From Pseudomonas sp. P8_241 (GTDB taxonomy: Bacteria; Pseudomonadota; Gammaproteobacteria; Pseudomonadales; Pseudomonadaceae), in NCBI RefSeq assembly GCF_034008315.1, contig NZ_CP125377.1, forward strand, positions 1,066,001-1,130,000: DNA of 64,000 nucleotides, in the 5' to 3' direction. Position numbers and translations under genes: made by a program. This document shows positions 22,264 to 32,931 of this stretch, piece after piece (the stretch's first letter is position 1; the number at the start of each line of letters is the position of its first letter). The notes under the pieces are model-generated. The model worked only from the letters and a program-made list of their open reading frames with translations. It ran no database searches and had not been told where the DNA came from.

Positions 22264-23166
22264 TTAAATCTTCGGATACTCCCGATGCATCTGTTCCAGC
22301 AACGCGTCCTTGTCCTGCCACAGCTGATTGATCCAACCCTGGAATTGAAGTCGGTATTCACCGTCCTGATCGTAGTTCTTACCGATGAACTGCGGCGGAA
22401 TCTTCAACTTTTCAAAGTGCACCACCACGTCCGCAACGTTCCCGCACAACAAGTCCCAGAAGCCGGGACGCCCGGCAGGGTAGTGGATGGTCACGTTGAC
22501 CAGCGATTCAAGCTGCTCACCCATGGCATCCAGGACAAAGGCAATGCCGCCGGCCTTGGCCTTGAGCAGATACTTGAACGGTGATTGCTGTTGCTTGTGC
22601 TTGCCCTCGGTGAAGCGCGTGCCTTCGACGAAATTGAAGATGCCCACCGGGTTGTTGCGAAACTTCGCACAGGTCTTGCGGGTGGTTTCCAGGTCCTTGC
22701 CTTTCTTCTCCGGGTGCTTCTCCAGATAGGTCTTGGAGTAGCGCTTCATGAACGGAAAGCCAAGCGCCCACCACGCCAGACCAATCACCGGTACCCAGAT
22801 CAGCTCCTGTTTCAGAAAAAACTTCAGCGGCTGAATGTGCCGATTGAGCACGTACTGCAGCACCAGGATATCGACCCAGCTCTGATGGTTGCTGGTGATC
22901 AGGTACGAGTGCTGATAGTCCAGGCCTTGCAGGCCGCTGACGTGCCAGCGTGTACGCCGCACCAGATTCATCCAGCCCTTGTTGAGGCTGATCCAGGCTT
23001 CGTGGGTGTGGTTCATCAACCAGCCCGCGAGCCGCTGGGTGAGGGCGAACGGCAGCACCTTGACGAGCGCTACACAGAACAGAAACGAGCAAAGCAAAAT
23101 CGTATTCAGGGCCAACAACAACGCAGCGATCACGCCGCGCAACGGTGCAGGTAGAAAATCCAGCAT
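22264..23166 (-). CDS. PlsC-like acyltransferase (YihG family)
   Basis: A 300-residue membrane-bound acyltransferase. After an N-terminal hydrophobic segment, the HX4D catalytic motif appears as SNHQSWVDILVLQY, followed by the glycerol-phosphate binding motif FVEGTRFTEGKH. This arrangement marks the lysophospholipid acyltransferase superfamily, closest by eye to E. coli YihG-type proteins that modify phospholipid acyl chains. Its stop is directly next to the pta stop-start junction on the same strand, so it is probably co-transcribed with pta. Exact substrate is unknown. Confidence 0.85.
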   Translation of the reverse strand: MLDFLPAPLRGVIAALLLALNTILLCSFLFCVALVKVLPFALTQRLAGWLMNHTHEAWISLNKGWMNLVRRTRWHVSGLQGLDYQHSYLITSNHQSWVDILVLQYVLNRHIQPLKFFLKQELIWVPVIGLAWWALGFPFMKRYSKTYLEKHPEKKGKDLETTRKTCAKFRNNPVGIFNFVEGTRFTEGKHKQQQSPFKYLLKAKAGGIAFVLDAMGEQLESLVNVTIHYPAGRPGFWDLLCGNVADVVVHFEKLKIPPQFIGKNYDQDGEYRLQFQGWINQLWQDKDALLEQMHREYPKI

Positions 23167-25266
23167 TTAAACATCCATAGGTCGGTTGGCGGCTTGAATC
23201 GCGGTCAACGCGATGGTGTAGACGATATCGTCGACCTGCGCGCCGCGCGGTAAATCGTTCACCGGTTTGCGCAGGCCTTGCAGCATCGGACCGAGGCTGA
23301 CGCAATCGGCGCTGCGCTGCACGGCTTTGTGGGTGGTGTTGCCGGTGTTGAGGTCGGGGAACACAAACACCGTGGCGCGACCCGCCACCTGACTGTTTGG
23401 CGCCAGTTGCCGGGCGACGGTTTCGTTGGCGGCGGCGTCGTACTGCAATGGGCCGTCGATCAGCAGCGAGTTTTGCTGCTCATGGGCAAGGAGGGTCGCT
23501 TCGCGGACCTTTTCGACTTCTTCACCACTGGCCGATTCTCCGCTGGAGTAACTGATCATCGCGACCCGTGGCGTGATGCCGAAGGCCGCTGCCGAATCCG
23601 CGCTTTGCAGGGCAATCTCGGCCAGTTCGCTGGCACTCGGGTGCGGGTTCATGACGCAGTCACCGTAGACCAGCACTTCTTCGGGAAACAGCATGAAGAA
23701 CACCGAAGACACCAAGGTGCAGCCCGGCGCCGTTTTAATCAGTTGAAGAGCAGGGCGGATGGTGTTGGCGGTGGAGTGAATGACGCCTGACACCAGGCCA
23801 TCGACTTCATCCAGCGCCAGCATCATGGTGCCGATCACCACAGTGTCTTCGAGTTGCTGTTCTGCCATCGGGGCGTTGAGGCTTTTGCTCTTGCGCAAGG
23901 ACACCATCGGCTCGACGTAGCGTTCGCGGATCAAGTCCGGGTCAAGTATTTCCAATCCTGGCGGCAGCTCGATTCCCTGGGCGCGGGCGACGGCTTGCAC
24001 GTCCTCGGGTTTGGCCAGCAACACGCAGCGTGCGATGCCGCGGGCCTGACAGATTGCCGCGGCTTGTACGGTGAGTGGCTCGCTGCCTTCGGGCAATACA
24101 ATGCGCTTGTTGGCGGCCTGAGCACGCTGGATCAGTTGATAGCGGAACACCGCGGGTGACAGTCGCATCTCCCTTGGGGTGCCGCATCGCTGGTGCAGCC
24201 AGTTGGCGTCCAGATGGCTCGCGACAAAATCGGTGATGATTTCCGCACGCTCGCGGTCGTCGATCGGGATTTCCTTGTTCAGGCCGTTCAACTGGTTGGC
24301 GGTGTCGTAGGAGCCGGTGCTCACAGACAATACCGGCAGACCGGCCTGCAGAGCGCCACGGCACAGGTCCATGATGCGCGGGTCGGGCAGGGTGTCGCTG
24401 GTCAGCAACAGGCCAGCCAGGGGCACGCCATTCATGGCCGCGAGACTGACGGCGAGGATGATGTCGTCGCGATCGCCGGGGGTCACTACCAGCACACCGG
24501 GCTTGAGCAGCTCCACAGTGTTGCGCATGGTGCGGGCGCAGATGATGATCTTGGTCATGCGCCGGGTTTCATAGTCGCCGGCGTTGAGCACCTGGGCCCC
24601 CATCAGGTCGGCCACGTCGCGGGTACGCGGGGCGTTCAGCTCCGGTTGGAACGGGATGCAGCCCAGCAGACGGAAATCCCCGCTACGCAGCAACGGCGAA
24701 TGCTCTTTGAGGCGTGAGGCAAAGGCCTCCATGCTTTCGTCGGTCTTGACCTTGTTGAGGATCACGCCGAGCACCTTCGGGTCCTTCGGTCCACCGAACA
24801 ATTGTGCCTGCAACTCAACGCGACCAGACAGCTCGGTCAGCACTTCGTTTTCCGGTGCCGAGACCAGGATCACCTCGGCGTCCAGGCTTTTGGCCAAGTG
24901 CAAGTTCACCCGTGCGGCGTAACTGGCGCTGCGGGTCGGGACCATGCCTTCGACGATCAGCACGTCCTTGCCGATGGCGGCTTGCTGATAAAGGGTGATG
25001 ATTTCTTCGAGCAACTCATCCAGCTGACCGTCGCCAAGCATGCGCTCGACATGGGCCAGGCCCAAGGGTTGAGGCGGTTTCAAACCGTGAGTGCGGGCAA
25101 CCAGTTCAGTGGATCGTTCCGGCCCCGTGTCACCCGGGTGCGGCTGGGCGATGGGCTTGAAAAAACCGACCTTGAGCCCGGCCCGCTCAAGGGTGCGCAC
25201 CAGCCCGAGGCTGATGGAGGTCAGACCCACACCAAAATCGGTGGGTGCGATAAAAAAAGTTTGCAT
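23167..25266 (-). CDS. pta: Phosphate acetyltransferase (long form)
   Basis: A 699-residue long-form Pta converting acetyl-CoA and phosphate to acetyl phosphate. An N-terminal P-loop-like ATPase fold domain (FFIAPTDFGVGLTSISLGL) and a central DRTGG domain precede the catalytic PTA_PTB domain (about residues 370-690; ALDEVDGLVSGVIHSTANT, SYSSGESASGEEVEKV, FPDLNTGN). The start at 25266 gives MQTFFIAPTDFG, the usual family start; a second ATG seven codons upstream is possible. Acetate kinase, normally next to pta in P. aeruginosa, is not here. Confidence 0.95.
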   Translation of the reverse strand: MQTFFIAPTDFGVGLTSISLGLVRTLERAGLKVGFFKPIAQPHPGDTGPERSTELVARTHGLKPPQPLGLAHVERMLGDGQLDELLEEIITLYQQAAIGKDVLIVEGMVPTRSASYAARVNLHLAKSLDAEVILVSAPENEVLTELSGRVELQAQLFGGPKDPKVLGVILNKVKTDESMEAFASRLKEHSPLLRSGDFRLLGCIPFQPELNAPRTRDVADLMGAQVLNAGDYETRRMTKIIICARTMRNTVELLKPGVLVVTPGDRDDIILAVSLAAMNGVPLAGLLLTSDTLPDPRIMDLCRGALQAGLPVLSVSTGSYDTANQLNGLNKEIPIDDRERAEIITDFVASHLDANWLHQRCGTPREMRLSPAVFRYQLIQRAQAANKRIVLPEGSEPLTVQAAAICQARGIARCVLLAKPEDVQAVARAQGIELPPGLEILDPDLIRERYVEPMVSLRKSKSLNAPMAEQQLEDTVVIGTMMLALDEVDGLVSGVIHSTANTIRPALQLIKTAPGCTLVSSVFFMLFPEEVLVYGDCVMNPHPSASELAEIALQSADSAAAFGITPRVAMISYSSGESASGEEVEKVREATLLAHEQQNSLLIDGPLQYDAAANETVARQLAPNSQVAGRATVFVFPDLNTGNTTHKAVQRSADCVSLGPMLQGLRKPVNDLPRGAQVDDIVYTIALTAIQAANRPMDV

Positions 25267-25326
25267 GCGGATTCTCTGGAGGTGCATGGCAATGGTGCCG
25301 GCCTATATCTGGTCGACTACCGAAAT

Positions 25327-25623
25327 TCAGTCGCCAAGGTTATCGCTAACCGAGCCTTGTGCGCACCAACCGCAGTCAAAGCGCTGGCCTATTTTTTCAA
25401 GCCGTTGCGCCGGGTCCATGACCCAGGCCCGGGATTGCCAGGGCGGCTGATGTCGCAGGTGTTGGGTATGTCCGCAGGAAAGCTCGGCGACCCAGTGGCC
25501 GTCTTCGTCCTGATGGAAGCCGGTGATCGTCGAATCCCGTCTGTCCGGGTTGTGTTCGCTTTCGGACGATTGCTTCGCTAAACTTGGTCTTTCAATATTC
25601 TTATGCAAAAGGTCTCGCCCCAT
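25327..25623 (-). CDS. DUF3565 small zinc-finger-like protein
   Basis: A small protein with the conserved DUF3565 core: GFHQDEDGHWVAELSCGHTQHLRHQPPW near the middle (written here as overlapping blocks GFHQDEDGHWVAELSCGHTQ and HLRHQPPW) and FDCGWCAQG at the end. The paired SCGHTQH and CGWC cysteines and histidines suggest metal binding. Function is unknown. The start is uncertain: the frame is open to 25653, overlapping the divergent slyD gene, and the domain itself begins only near 25530. I chose the ATG at 25623; a shorter form is possible. Confidence 0.7.
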   Translation of the reverse strand: MGRDLLHKNIERPSLAKQSSESEHNPDRRDSTITGFHQDEDGHWVAELSCGHTQHLRHQPPWQSRAWVMDPAQRLEKIGQRFDCGWCAQGSVSDNLGD

Positions 25624-26107
25624 GCTGATCGCCGCCAATAAGGCTGTCTCCATCGACTATACCCTGACCAACGACGCTGGTGAGGTCATCGACAGCTCCG
25701 CCGGCGGCGCGCCGCTGGTCTACCTGCAAGGCGCAGGCAACATCATCCCGGGCCTGGAAAAAGCCCTGGAAGGCAAGGCTGTCGGCGACGAACTGACTGT
25801 AGCCGTTGAACCTGAAGACGCTTACGGCGAATACGCTGCAGAACTGGTCAGCACCCTGAGCCGCAGCATGTTCGAAGGCGTGGATGAGCTGGAAGTGGGC
25901 ATGCAGTTCCACGCATCCGCTCCGGACGGCCAGATGCAGATCGTGACCATCCGCGATCTGGACGGCGACGATGTCACCGTTGACGGCAACCACCCGTTGG
26001 CCGGTCAGCGCCTGAATTTCCAGGTCAAGATCATCGACATCCGTGATGCCAGCCAGGAAGAAATCGCTCATGGTCACGTCCATGGCGAAGGTGGCCATCA
26101 TCACTGA
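25622..26107 (+). CDS. slyD: FKBP-type peptidyl-prolyl isomerase SlyD
   Basis: A 161-residue protein with an FKBP domain interrupted by an IF (insert-in-flap) chaperone domain, the SlyD arrangement. Landmarks are GEVIDSSAGGAPLVYLQG, GNIIPGLEKALEGKAVGDE and PEDAYGEY. The C-terminus is His-rich (HGHVHGEGGHHH), a metal-binding tail typical of SlyD and linked to nickel handling. The start at 25622 gives MLIAANKAVSIDYTL; the frame is open upstream but lacks family similarity there. A terminator follows. Confidence 0.94.
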   Translation: MLIAANKAVSIDYTLTNDAGEVIDSSAGGAPLVYLQGAGNIIPGLEKALEGKAVGDELTVAVEPEDAYGEYAAELVSTLSRSMFEGVDELEVGMQFHASAPDGQMQIVTIRDLDGDDVTVDGNHPLAGQRLNFQVKIIDIRDASQEEIAHGHVHGEGGHHH

Positions 26108-26135
26108 TTTCTGCGCTAAGCTCAGATAACTGGAG

Positions 26136-26158
26136 AGGCGCCCCGAGGGCGCCTTTTT
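26136..26158 (+). terminator. Rho-independent terminator after slyD
   Basis: AGGCGCCC (26136-26143) and GGGCGCCT (26147-26154) form a tight stem followed by TTTT on the plus strand. Confidence 0.88.
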
Positions 26159-26220
26159 AGTCTGCGGCCGACACCGCCAAGTGGCTGTTTCGAGAAGAAC
26201 ACGGGAATCTGGAGTACGCC

Positions 26221-26703
26221 ATGAGTGCTTTTCACGACCTTAAACTGACAGCCCTGGATGGACAGGAGCTACCGCTGGCACCCTTCAAAGGGCAAGTCGT
26301 GCTGGTAGTCAACGTCGCATCCAAATGTGGCTTGACTCCGCAGTACGCAGCGCTGGAAAACCTCTACCAGCAATTCAAGGCAAAGGGCTTCAGCGTCTTG
26401 GGCTTGCCGTGCAACCAGTTTGCCGGGCAGGAACCGGGCAGCGAACAAGAGATCAAGGATTTCTGCAGCCTCAATTATGGCGTGACGTTTCCACTGTCCA
26501 GCAAGCTGGAAGTCAACGGGCATGAGCGTCATCAGCTCTATCGCCTGCTGGCTGGCGAGGGCGCGGAATTCCCGGGTGACATCACCTGGAATTTTGAAAA
26601 ATTCCTGCTGGGCAAGGACGGTCGTGTGTTGGCGCGGTTCTCGCCACGTACGGCGCCGGATGATCCAACCATCGTTCACGCAATAGAAAAAGCCCTGAGC
26701 TGA
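26221..26703 (+). CDS. Glutathione/thioredoxin peroxidase family protein
   Basis: A 160-residue peroxidase of the GPx family that reduces hydroperoxides. The peroxidatic Cys36 sits in NVASKCGLTPQY; the second conserved block LGLPCNQFAGQEPG carries the Gln and a Cys; WNFEKFLLGKDG completes the active site. It has no signal peptide, so it acts in the cytoplasm. A Cys rather than selenocysteine is present, and such bacterial forms usually use thioredoxin. Confidence 0.92.
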   Translation: MSAFHDLKLTALDGQELPLAPFKGQVVLVVNVASKCGLTPQYAALENLYQQFKAKGFSVLGLPCNQFAGQEPGSEQEIKDFCSLNYGVTFPLSSKLEVNGHERHQLYRLLAGEGAEFPGDITWNFEKFLLGKDGRVLARFSPRTAPDDPTIVHAIEKALS

Positions 26704-26713
26704 TATCTCCCCC

Positions 26714-26793
26714 CTGTAGGAGCTGGCTTGCCAGTGAATGCGGTGTCCCTGACACACCGCGTCGTCTGATTCGCCAGCAAGCCGGCTCCTACG
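26714..26793. repeat. REP/REPIN element
   Basis: Ends CTGTAGGAGCTGGCTTGCCAG and TCGCCAGCAAGCCGGCTCCTACG face each other around a spacer containing the palindrome-like GGTGTCCCTGACACACC. It lies between two plus-strand genes. Confidence 0.88.
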
Positions 26794-26901
26794 TTATTGA
26801 CTATCTTTTAGTGCTAAATCACTGCAATCAATAGTGCTGTTCAATGCGACGGACTCTCCATATTATAGTCGTCATAAAGTCATTCTTCCGTGGAGCGTCC
26901 C

Positions 26902-28005
26902 ATGCCCGTACAAGCCCTGTTCAAACCGTTCCACCTCGGCACCCTTGAACTGCCGACTCGCGTCGTCATGGCGCCAATGACCCGTTCCTTCTCCCCGGGC
27001 GGTGTACCAAATTCAAAAGTGATCGAGTACTACCGTCGTCGCGCCGCGGCCGGTGTAGGCCTGATCATCACCGAAGGCACAACCGTCGGTCACCAGGCGT
27101 CCAATGGCTATCCGAACGTTCCGCATTTCTACGGTGAAGCCGCGCTGGCGGGCTGGAAGAAAGTGGTCGACGCGGTTCACGCCGAAGGCGGCAAGATTGT
27201 TCCGCAACTGTGGCACGTGGGCAGCGTGCGCCGTATCGGCACCGAGCCGGATGCCAGCGTGCCGGGTTACGGGCCGTCGGAAAAAGTGAAGGACGGTCAG
27301 GTTGTGGTTCACGGCATGACCAAGCAGGATATTCAGGACGTGATTGCCGCGTTCGCTCAAGCGGCCAAGGATGCCCAGAGCATCGGCATGGACGGCGTGG
27401 AAATCCACGGCGCCCACGGCTATCTGGTCGATCAGTTCTTCTGGGAAGGCAGCAACCAGCGCACTGACGAGTACGGCGGCAGCCTGGCTAATCGTTCGCG
27501 CTTCGCCATCGAATTGATTCAGGCTGTGCGGGCAGCAGTCGGCGAAGGCTTCCCGATCATCTTCCGTTTCTCCCAGTGGAAGCAGCAGGATTACACCGCG
27601 CGCCTGGTACAAACGCCGCAAGCCTTGGGTGATTTCCTCAAGCCTCTATCGGATGCCGGCGTGGATATTTTCCACTGCTCGACTCGCCGTTTCTGGGAGC
27701 CGGAGTTCGACGGTTCCGAGCTGAACCTGGCGGGCTGGACGCGCCAACTCACCGGCAAACCGACCATCACCGTGGGCAGCGTCGGCCTGGATGGCGAGTT
27801 CCTGCAATTCATGGTCAACACCGACAAGGTCGCGCAACCGGCCAGCCTGGAAAAACTGCTGGAGCGCTTGAACAACGAGGAGTTCGATCTGGTAGCGGTC
27901 GGCCGTGCGTTGCTGGTGGATCCGGACTGGGCACAGAAAGTGCGCGATGGACGTGAGGAAGACATCCTGCCGTTCAGCCGTGAGGCGTTGATGACGCTGG
28001 TTTAA
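26902..28005 (+). CDS. NADH:flavin oxidoreductase, Old Yellow Enzyme family
   Basis: A 367-residue FMN-dependent TIM-barrel reductase. APMTRSFSPGGVPN, HGAHGYLVDQFFW and GGSLANRSRFAIELIQAVR are OYE-family blocks. Such enzymes reduce activated alkenes using NAD(P)H; the natural substrate is unknown. GTG at 26890 is in frame, but GGAG at 26892-26895 positions the ATG at 26902 as the start. Three in P. aeruginosa the same gene also lies near slyD and the peroxidase (from memory). Confidence 0.88.
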   Translation: MPVQALFKPFHLGTLELPTRVVMAPMTRSFSPGGVPNSKVIEYYRRRAAAGVGLIITEGTTVGHQASNGYPNVPHFYGEAALAGWKKVVDAVHAEGGKIVPQLWHVGSVRRIGTEPDASVPGYGPSEKVKDGQVVVHGMTKQDIQDVIAAFAQAAKDAQSIGMDGVEIHGAHGYLVDQFFWEGSNQRTDEYGGSLANRSRFAIELIQAVRAAVGEGFPIIFRFSQWKQQDYTARLVQTPQALGDFLKPLSDAGVDIFHCSTRRFWEPEFDGSELNLAGWTRQLTGKPTITVGSVGLDGEFLQFMVNTDKVAQPASLEKLLERLNNEEFDLVAVGRALLVDPDWAQKVRDGREEDILPFSREALMTLV

Positions 28006-28021
28006 GCGGCGTCTGCTTTGA

Positions 28022-28100
28022 CGCCATCGCCAGCAAGCCGGCTCCTACCAATGTTCGTGATTTCTCAGAACCTGTAGGAGCCGGCTTGCTGGCGATGGCG
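28022..28100. repeat. REP/REPIN element
   Basis: CGCCATCGCCAGCAAGCCGGCTCCTACC and CTGTAGGAGCCGGCTTGCTGGCGATGGCG are near-perfect arms around about 25 bases, between convergent genes. Same subtype as the element at 31452. Confidence 0.92.
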
Positions 28101-28121
28101 ATCTCAAAAATCACAAAAAAT

Positions 28122-29297
28122 TCAAGGTACAGTCGGTGCATTCAGCACCACCATCTCCCCGGCACAAGCCCCGCGCAACTGCCCTTCGAACTGCTCGATA
28201 ATCGTCGCCCACCCCTGGCGGCTGGCATGCTGGCGCGCATTCAAGCGTATGCAACGCAAGGTTTCCCTTCCTTCCAATAGCCACACGGCAGCATCGCAAA
28301 ACGCCTCTTCATCCCCGGGCATCGCCAATACACCGTTGTAGCCATGACGAATGTGCTGGGCCGCCGCTGCCTGATCGTAAGCGACCACGCCAAGCCCCGA
28401 AGCAAGTGCCTCAAGCACAACATTGCCGAAGGTTTCGGTCAGGCTGGGAAACAGAAACACATCCCCGCATGCATAGTGGCAGGCCAGCGCTTCACCCCGT
28501 TGTGCGCCACAGAAAATTGCCTCGGGCATCTCCCTTTCCAGGGTCTGACGCTGCGGACCGTCACCCACTACGATCAATTTCAGATTGCGCTGTGGATAAC
28601 TCGACTTGAGCTTATCGAAGGCACGTTTGAGCAGGCCCAGGTTCTTTTCCGGGGCCAGGCGCCCGACGTGGATGATCGCGATGTCATCCTCGGCCAGTCC
28701 CCATTGTTCACGCAGCGCGTTCAAGCGTTTGGCCGGGTGAAACAATTGGCTGTCGACCCCGCGAGACAATAACGCCAGACGCTCGAAATGCCGCCGCTCC
28801 AGCTCCATGCGCTGGCTGACGCTGGGCACCAGGGTCATGGTCGAGCGGTTGTGAAACCAGCGCAGATAGTGAGTCAGCAGGCGCGTCAGCAAGCCGAAGC
28901 CGTACTGATGGGAATACTGCTGGAAATTGGTGTGAAACCCGCTGACCACCGAAATCCCCAGGCGCCGTGCGGCACGCAATGCCGACAGACCCAGCGGTCC
29001 TTCGGTGGCGATGTACAACACGTCGGGGCGATGGCGCTTCCAGCGTCGCAACAGCTTGTGCATCGACGACTGACCCCATTGCAAACCGGGATAGCCCGGT
29101 AGTGGCCAGCCTCGGCACAGCAACAACTCATCGTCGCTGCTCAGTTGCTGGTCGCAACCTTGACGCGGTCGCACCAATTCGACCTGATGCCCGCGCGCGC
29201 GCAAACCGTCGCACAAGCGACCCAGGGTATTGGCCACGCCGTTGATTTCCGGGGGGAAGGTTTCGGTGATCAGGGTGATATGCAGAGCTGTTGTCAT
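28122..29297 (-). CDS. Group 1 glycosyltransferase (GT4-like)
   Basis: A 391-residue GT-B fold enzyme. The N-terminal acceptor domain opens with ITLITETFPPEINGVANTLG and the C-terminal donor domain has IIHVGRLAPEKNLGLLKRAF, GDGPQRQTLE and FPSLTETFGNVVLEALASG, which are the GT4 hallmarks with the EX7E motif. It resembles cytoplasmic mannosyl/glucosyltransferases that act on lipids such as diacylglycerol, but the acceptor is not known. The ATG at 29297 gives the family N-terminus; the frame is open eight codons further. It stands alone between a REP element and cysZ. Confidence 0.88.
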   Translation of the reverse strand: MTTALHITLITETFPPEINGVANTLGRLCDGLRARGHQVELVRPRQGCDQQLSSDDELLLCRGWPLPGYPGLQWGQSSMHKLLRRWKRHRPDVLYIATEGPLGLSALRAARRLGISVVSGFHTNFQQYSHQYGFGLLTRLLTHYLRWFHNRSTMTLVPSVSQRMELERRHFERLALLSRGVDSQLFHPAKRLNALREQWGLAEDDIAIIHVGRLAPEKNLGLLKRAFDKLKSSYPQRNLKLIVVGDGPQRQTLEREMPEAIFCGAQRGEALACHYACGDVFLFPSLTETFGNVVLEALASGLGVVAYDQAAAAQHIRHGYNGVLAMPGDEEAFCDAAVWLLEGRETLRCIRLNARQHASRQGWATIIEQFEGQLRGACAGEMVVLNAPTVP

Positions 29298-29361
29298 GGC
29301 CCCAGTGTCGATTGGGGCCATGTCGTCGTTGTGACGGTGGGATGATGGATTTATGAATGCT

Positions 29362-30114
29362 TCAGCGTTGGGTTACCAGATTCTCGGCGCCGCGCTCACG
29401 TACCCAGAACAACGTCGCCCCGGCCACGGCGGCCGGCATCATCAGGATGTTCACCACCGGAATCAGCAGCACCAGATAAACACTGCCGCCGAAACTCATG
29501 CTCTGCCAGCGTTTCTCGCGCAGCCAGGCGAGCATTTCGTTCCAGCCCAGTTTGTGGTTGTCCGCCGGGTAGTCGATGTACTGGATCGCCATCATCCACA
29601 CGCCGAACAGCAGCCACAGGGGGGCTGCAATGATGTTCACCACCGGGATGAAGGACAGAATGAACAGCCCGATGGCCCGCGGCAGAAAGTAGCCGAGCTT
29701 GCGCATTTCCCGGGCCAGCGTGCGCGGGATCATCGCAATCAGTTCGCCCCAGCTGAAGGCCGGGAAGTCATCGGTGCCACGCACCACCACTTCGACTTTC
29801 TCCGCGAGAAAGCCGTTGAACGGCGCGGCAATGATGTTGGCGAGCATGGTGAAGGTGAAGAACACCATCAACAGCACCAGCACCACGAAAATCGGCCACA
29901 AGATGTAACTGAGAAAGCTCAGCCAGTCGGGCAGCGATGGCATCAGCGTATCGACCCACAGACTGAATTGGTGGCCGGCCAGATAGATCAATCCGACGAA
30001 CAGCACCAGATTGATCGCCAGCGGCAGCAGTACGAACAAACGCAGACTGGGGCTCAACACCAGCTTGAGGCCTTCACGCAGGTATTGCGGGCCTGACAGG
30101 ACAGGGGCGGGCAT
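29362..30114 (-). CDS. cysZ: Sulfate transporter CysZ
   Basis: A 250-residue inner-membrane protein of the CysZ/EI24 family with about four hydrophobic segments. [20 protein letters not shown] at the start and [16 protein letters not shown] in the middle are family landmarks. CysZ provides sulfate uptake for cysteine synthesis, so it complements cysD/cysNC at 19-22 kb. The ATG at 30114 gives the usual start; the frame is open to 30195. Confidence 0.92.
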   Translation of the reverse strand: MPAPVLSGPQYLREGLKLVLSPSLRLFVLLPLAINLVLFVGLIYLAGHQFSLWVDTLMPSLPDWLSFLSYILWPIFVVLVLLMVFFTFTMLANIIAAPFNGFLAEKVEVVVRGTDDFPAFSWGELIAMIPRTLAREMRKLGYFLPRAIGLFILSFIPVVNIIAAPLWLLFGVWMMAIQYIDYPADNHKLGWNEMLAWLREKRWQSMSFGGSVYLVLLIPVVNILMMPAAVAGATLFWVRERGAENLVTQR

Positions 30115-31385
<1,271 letters not shown>

Positions 31386-31404
31386 TTCTGCCTTCGTTGA
31401 AATG

Positions 31405-31430
31405 AAAAAACCGGCCTCGGCCGGTTTTTT
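31405..31430 (+). terminator. Rho-independent terminator after trxB
   Basis: AAAAAACCGGCC, TC, GGCCGGTTTTTT: a perfect 12-base hairpin with flanking A and T runs, probably bidirectional. Confidence 0.93.
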
Positions 31431-31451
31431 CATGAGCAACACAGGACAAAC

Positions 31452-31541
31452 CTGTAGGAGCCGGCTTGCTGGCGATGGCGGCACATCTGTCAACATCGAC
31501 GGTGCCTGACACACCGCTATCGCCAGCAAGCCGGCTCCTAC
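31452..31541. repeat. REP/REPIN element
   Basis: CTGTAGGAGCCGGCTTGCTGGCGATGGCG and the inverse CTATCGCCAGCAAGCCGGCTCCTACG enclose a spacer with GTGCCTGACACACC, between convergent trxB and the aminotransferase gene. Confidence 0.92.
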
Positions 31542-31552
31542 GGGATCGGGTA

Positions 31553-32803
31553 TCAGGTCAGTTTGGCGAGGCACTCCTCGAGAATGTCCAGGCCTTCCTC
31601 CAGCACTGTCGCTTCGATAGTCAACGGCGCCAGCAGGCGAATAATGTGGCGTGATTTGCCGCTGGGCATCAGCAGCAGGCCCGCATCCCGCGCGAGGGCC
31701 AGCAGTTGGGTCAATTGTGCCGGGGCGGGCGAGCCATCGGTATTGTTCAACTCGATGCCTCGCATGGCGCCGACGCCGGTCAGGCGTCCCAGGTACGGCG
31801 TCAGGTTGTTCGCACGCCAGGTTGCATGACGGCCGACAATCGCTTCTTCCTGTTGAGTGCCCCAGGCATGCAGGTTGGCATCGGTCATTTCGTTCAGGGT
31901 TGCCAGCGCCGCTGCGCAGGCGATGGGGTTGCCGGAGTAAGTACCACCGAGTCCACCCTTGGGCAGGTTGTCCAGCAGCAACTTGCGCCCGACCACCGCA
32001 CCCAGCGGTACGCCACCGGCGATGCTTTTGCCCAGCAGGATCAAGTCCGGCTCGATGCCCAGTCGTGAGAACGCAAAACGCTGGCCAGTACGGCCGAAGC
32101 CGGACTGAATTTCATCGGCGATCAACACTATCCCTTTGTCGTCACAAAACTTGCGCAGCGTCCTGGCGAATTCCACGTCCATGGTGAGGAATCCCGCTTC
32201 GCCCTGCACCGGTTCGACGATGAAACAGGCGACGTCATCGACATCGATTTCAACACTGAACAGACGCTCCATGGCTTTGAGGGCATCGGCGCAGGTCACG
32301 TCGTTGTCCTGGCTGGGAAACGGCAGGTGATACACCGGTCCGGGCAGCACACCGACTTTCTGTTTGTAGGGTGCGACCTTGCCGTTGAGATTGAGCGTGG
32401 CCAGCGTGCGCCCGTGGAAGGCGCCGTCGAAGGCGATCACCGCGCTGCGGCCGGTGGCGCCACGGACGATCTTCAGGGCATTTTCCGCCGCTTCCGCACC
32501 GCTGTTGGTGAGCATCCCGCTGACCGGGTAATCCACCGGGATGAACGCGCTCAGGCGATCCATCAGTTCGATGTAAGGCACATGGGGTGCAGCGTTAAAC
32601 GCGTAGTGGGTCAGCCGGGTGGCCTGTTCACGAATGGCCTCGACGATGCGCGGATGGCAATGGCCGAGGTTCAGCACGCCGATGCCGCCGACAAAGTCGA
32701 TGTAGCGTTTGCCATCGGTATCCCAGACCTCGGCGTTCTTGCCGTGGCTGAGCGTGACAGGGTGAACGATGTTGATCGACTGGCTGATGGTTTCGCTGCG
32801 CAT
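31553..32803 (-). CDS. Class III aminotransferase (2-aminoadipate / GABA transaminase type)
   Basis: A 416-residue PLP enzyme of the class III (GabT-like) family. LTNSGAEAAENALKIVRGATGR binds cofactor phosphate (shown as LTNSGAEAAENALKI), IVLIADEIQSGFGRTGQRFA holds the cofactor Asp, and the PLP Lys lies in LLGKSIAGGVPLGAVVG. By memory it is very close to P. putida PP_4108, reported as 2-aminoadipate transaminase in lysine catabolism, so that is more likely than GABA as the physiological substrate. No partner semialdehyde dehydrogenase is adjacent, and a REP element bounds each side. Confidence 0.85.
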   Translation of the reverse strand: MRSETISQSINIVHPVTLSHGKNAEVWDTDGKRYIDFVGGIGVLNLGHCHPRIVEAIREQATRLTHYAFNAAPHVPYIELMDRLSAFIPVDYPVSGMLTNSGAEAAENALKIVRGATGRSAVIAFDGAFHGRTLATLNLNGKVAPYKQKVGVLPGPVYHLPFPSQDNDVTCADALKAMERLFSVEIDVDDVACFIVEPVQGEAGFLTMDVEFARTLRKFCDDKGIVLIADEIQSGFGRTGQRFAFSRLGIEPDLILLGKSIAGGVPLGAVVGRKLLLDNLPKGGLGGTYSGNPIACAAALATLNEMTDANLHAWGTQQEEAIVGRHATWRANNLTPYLGRLTGVGAMRGIELNNTDGSPAPAQLTQLLALARDAGLLLMPSGKSRHIIRLLAPLTIEATVLEEGLDILEECLAKLT

Positions 32804-32931
32804 GAAGGGCCGGCTCGGAAGATGAAGGACTTCTTTTTATCTAAGCCGTGAGCGGGGGGGCGGGGCAAACGAAATAAAGTTGCCGAGTCAATCTTAAAAG
32901 TCGGGTTGTACTGTCGATCATCTGTAGGAGC

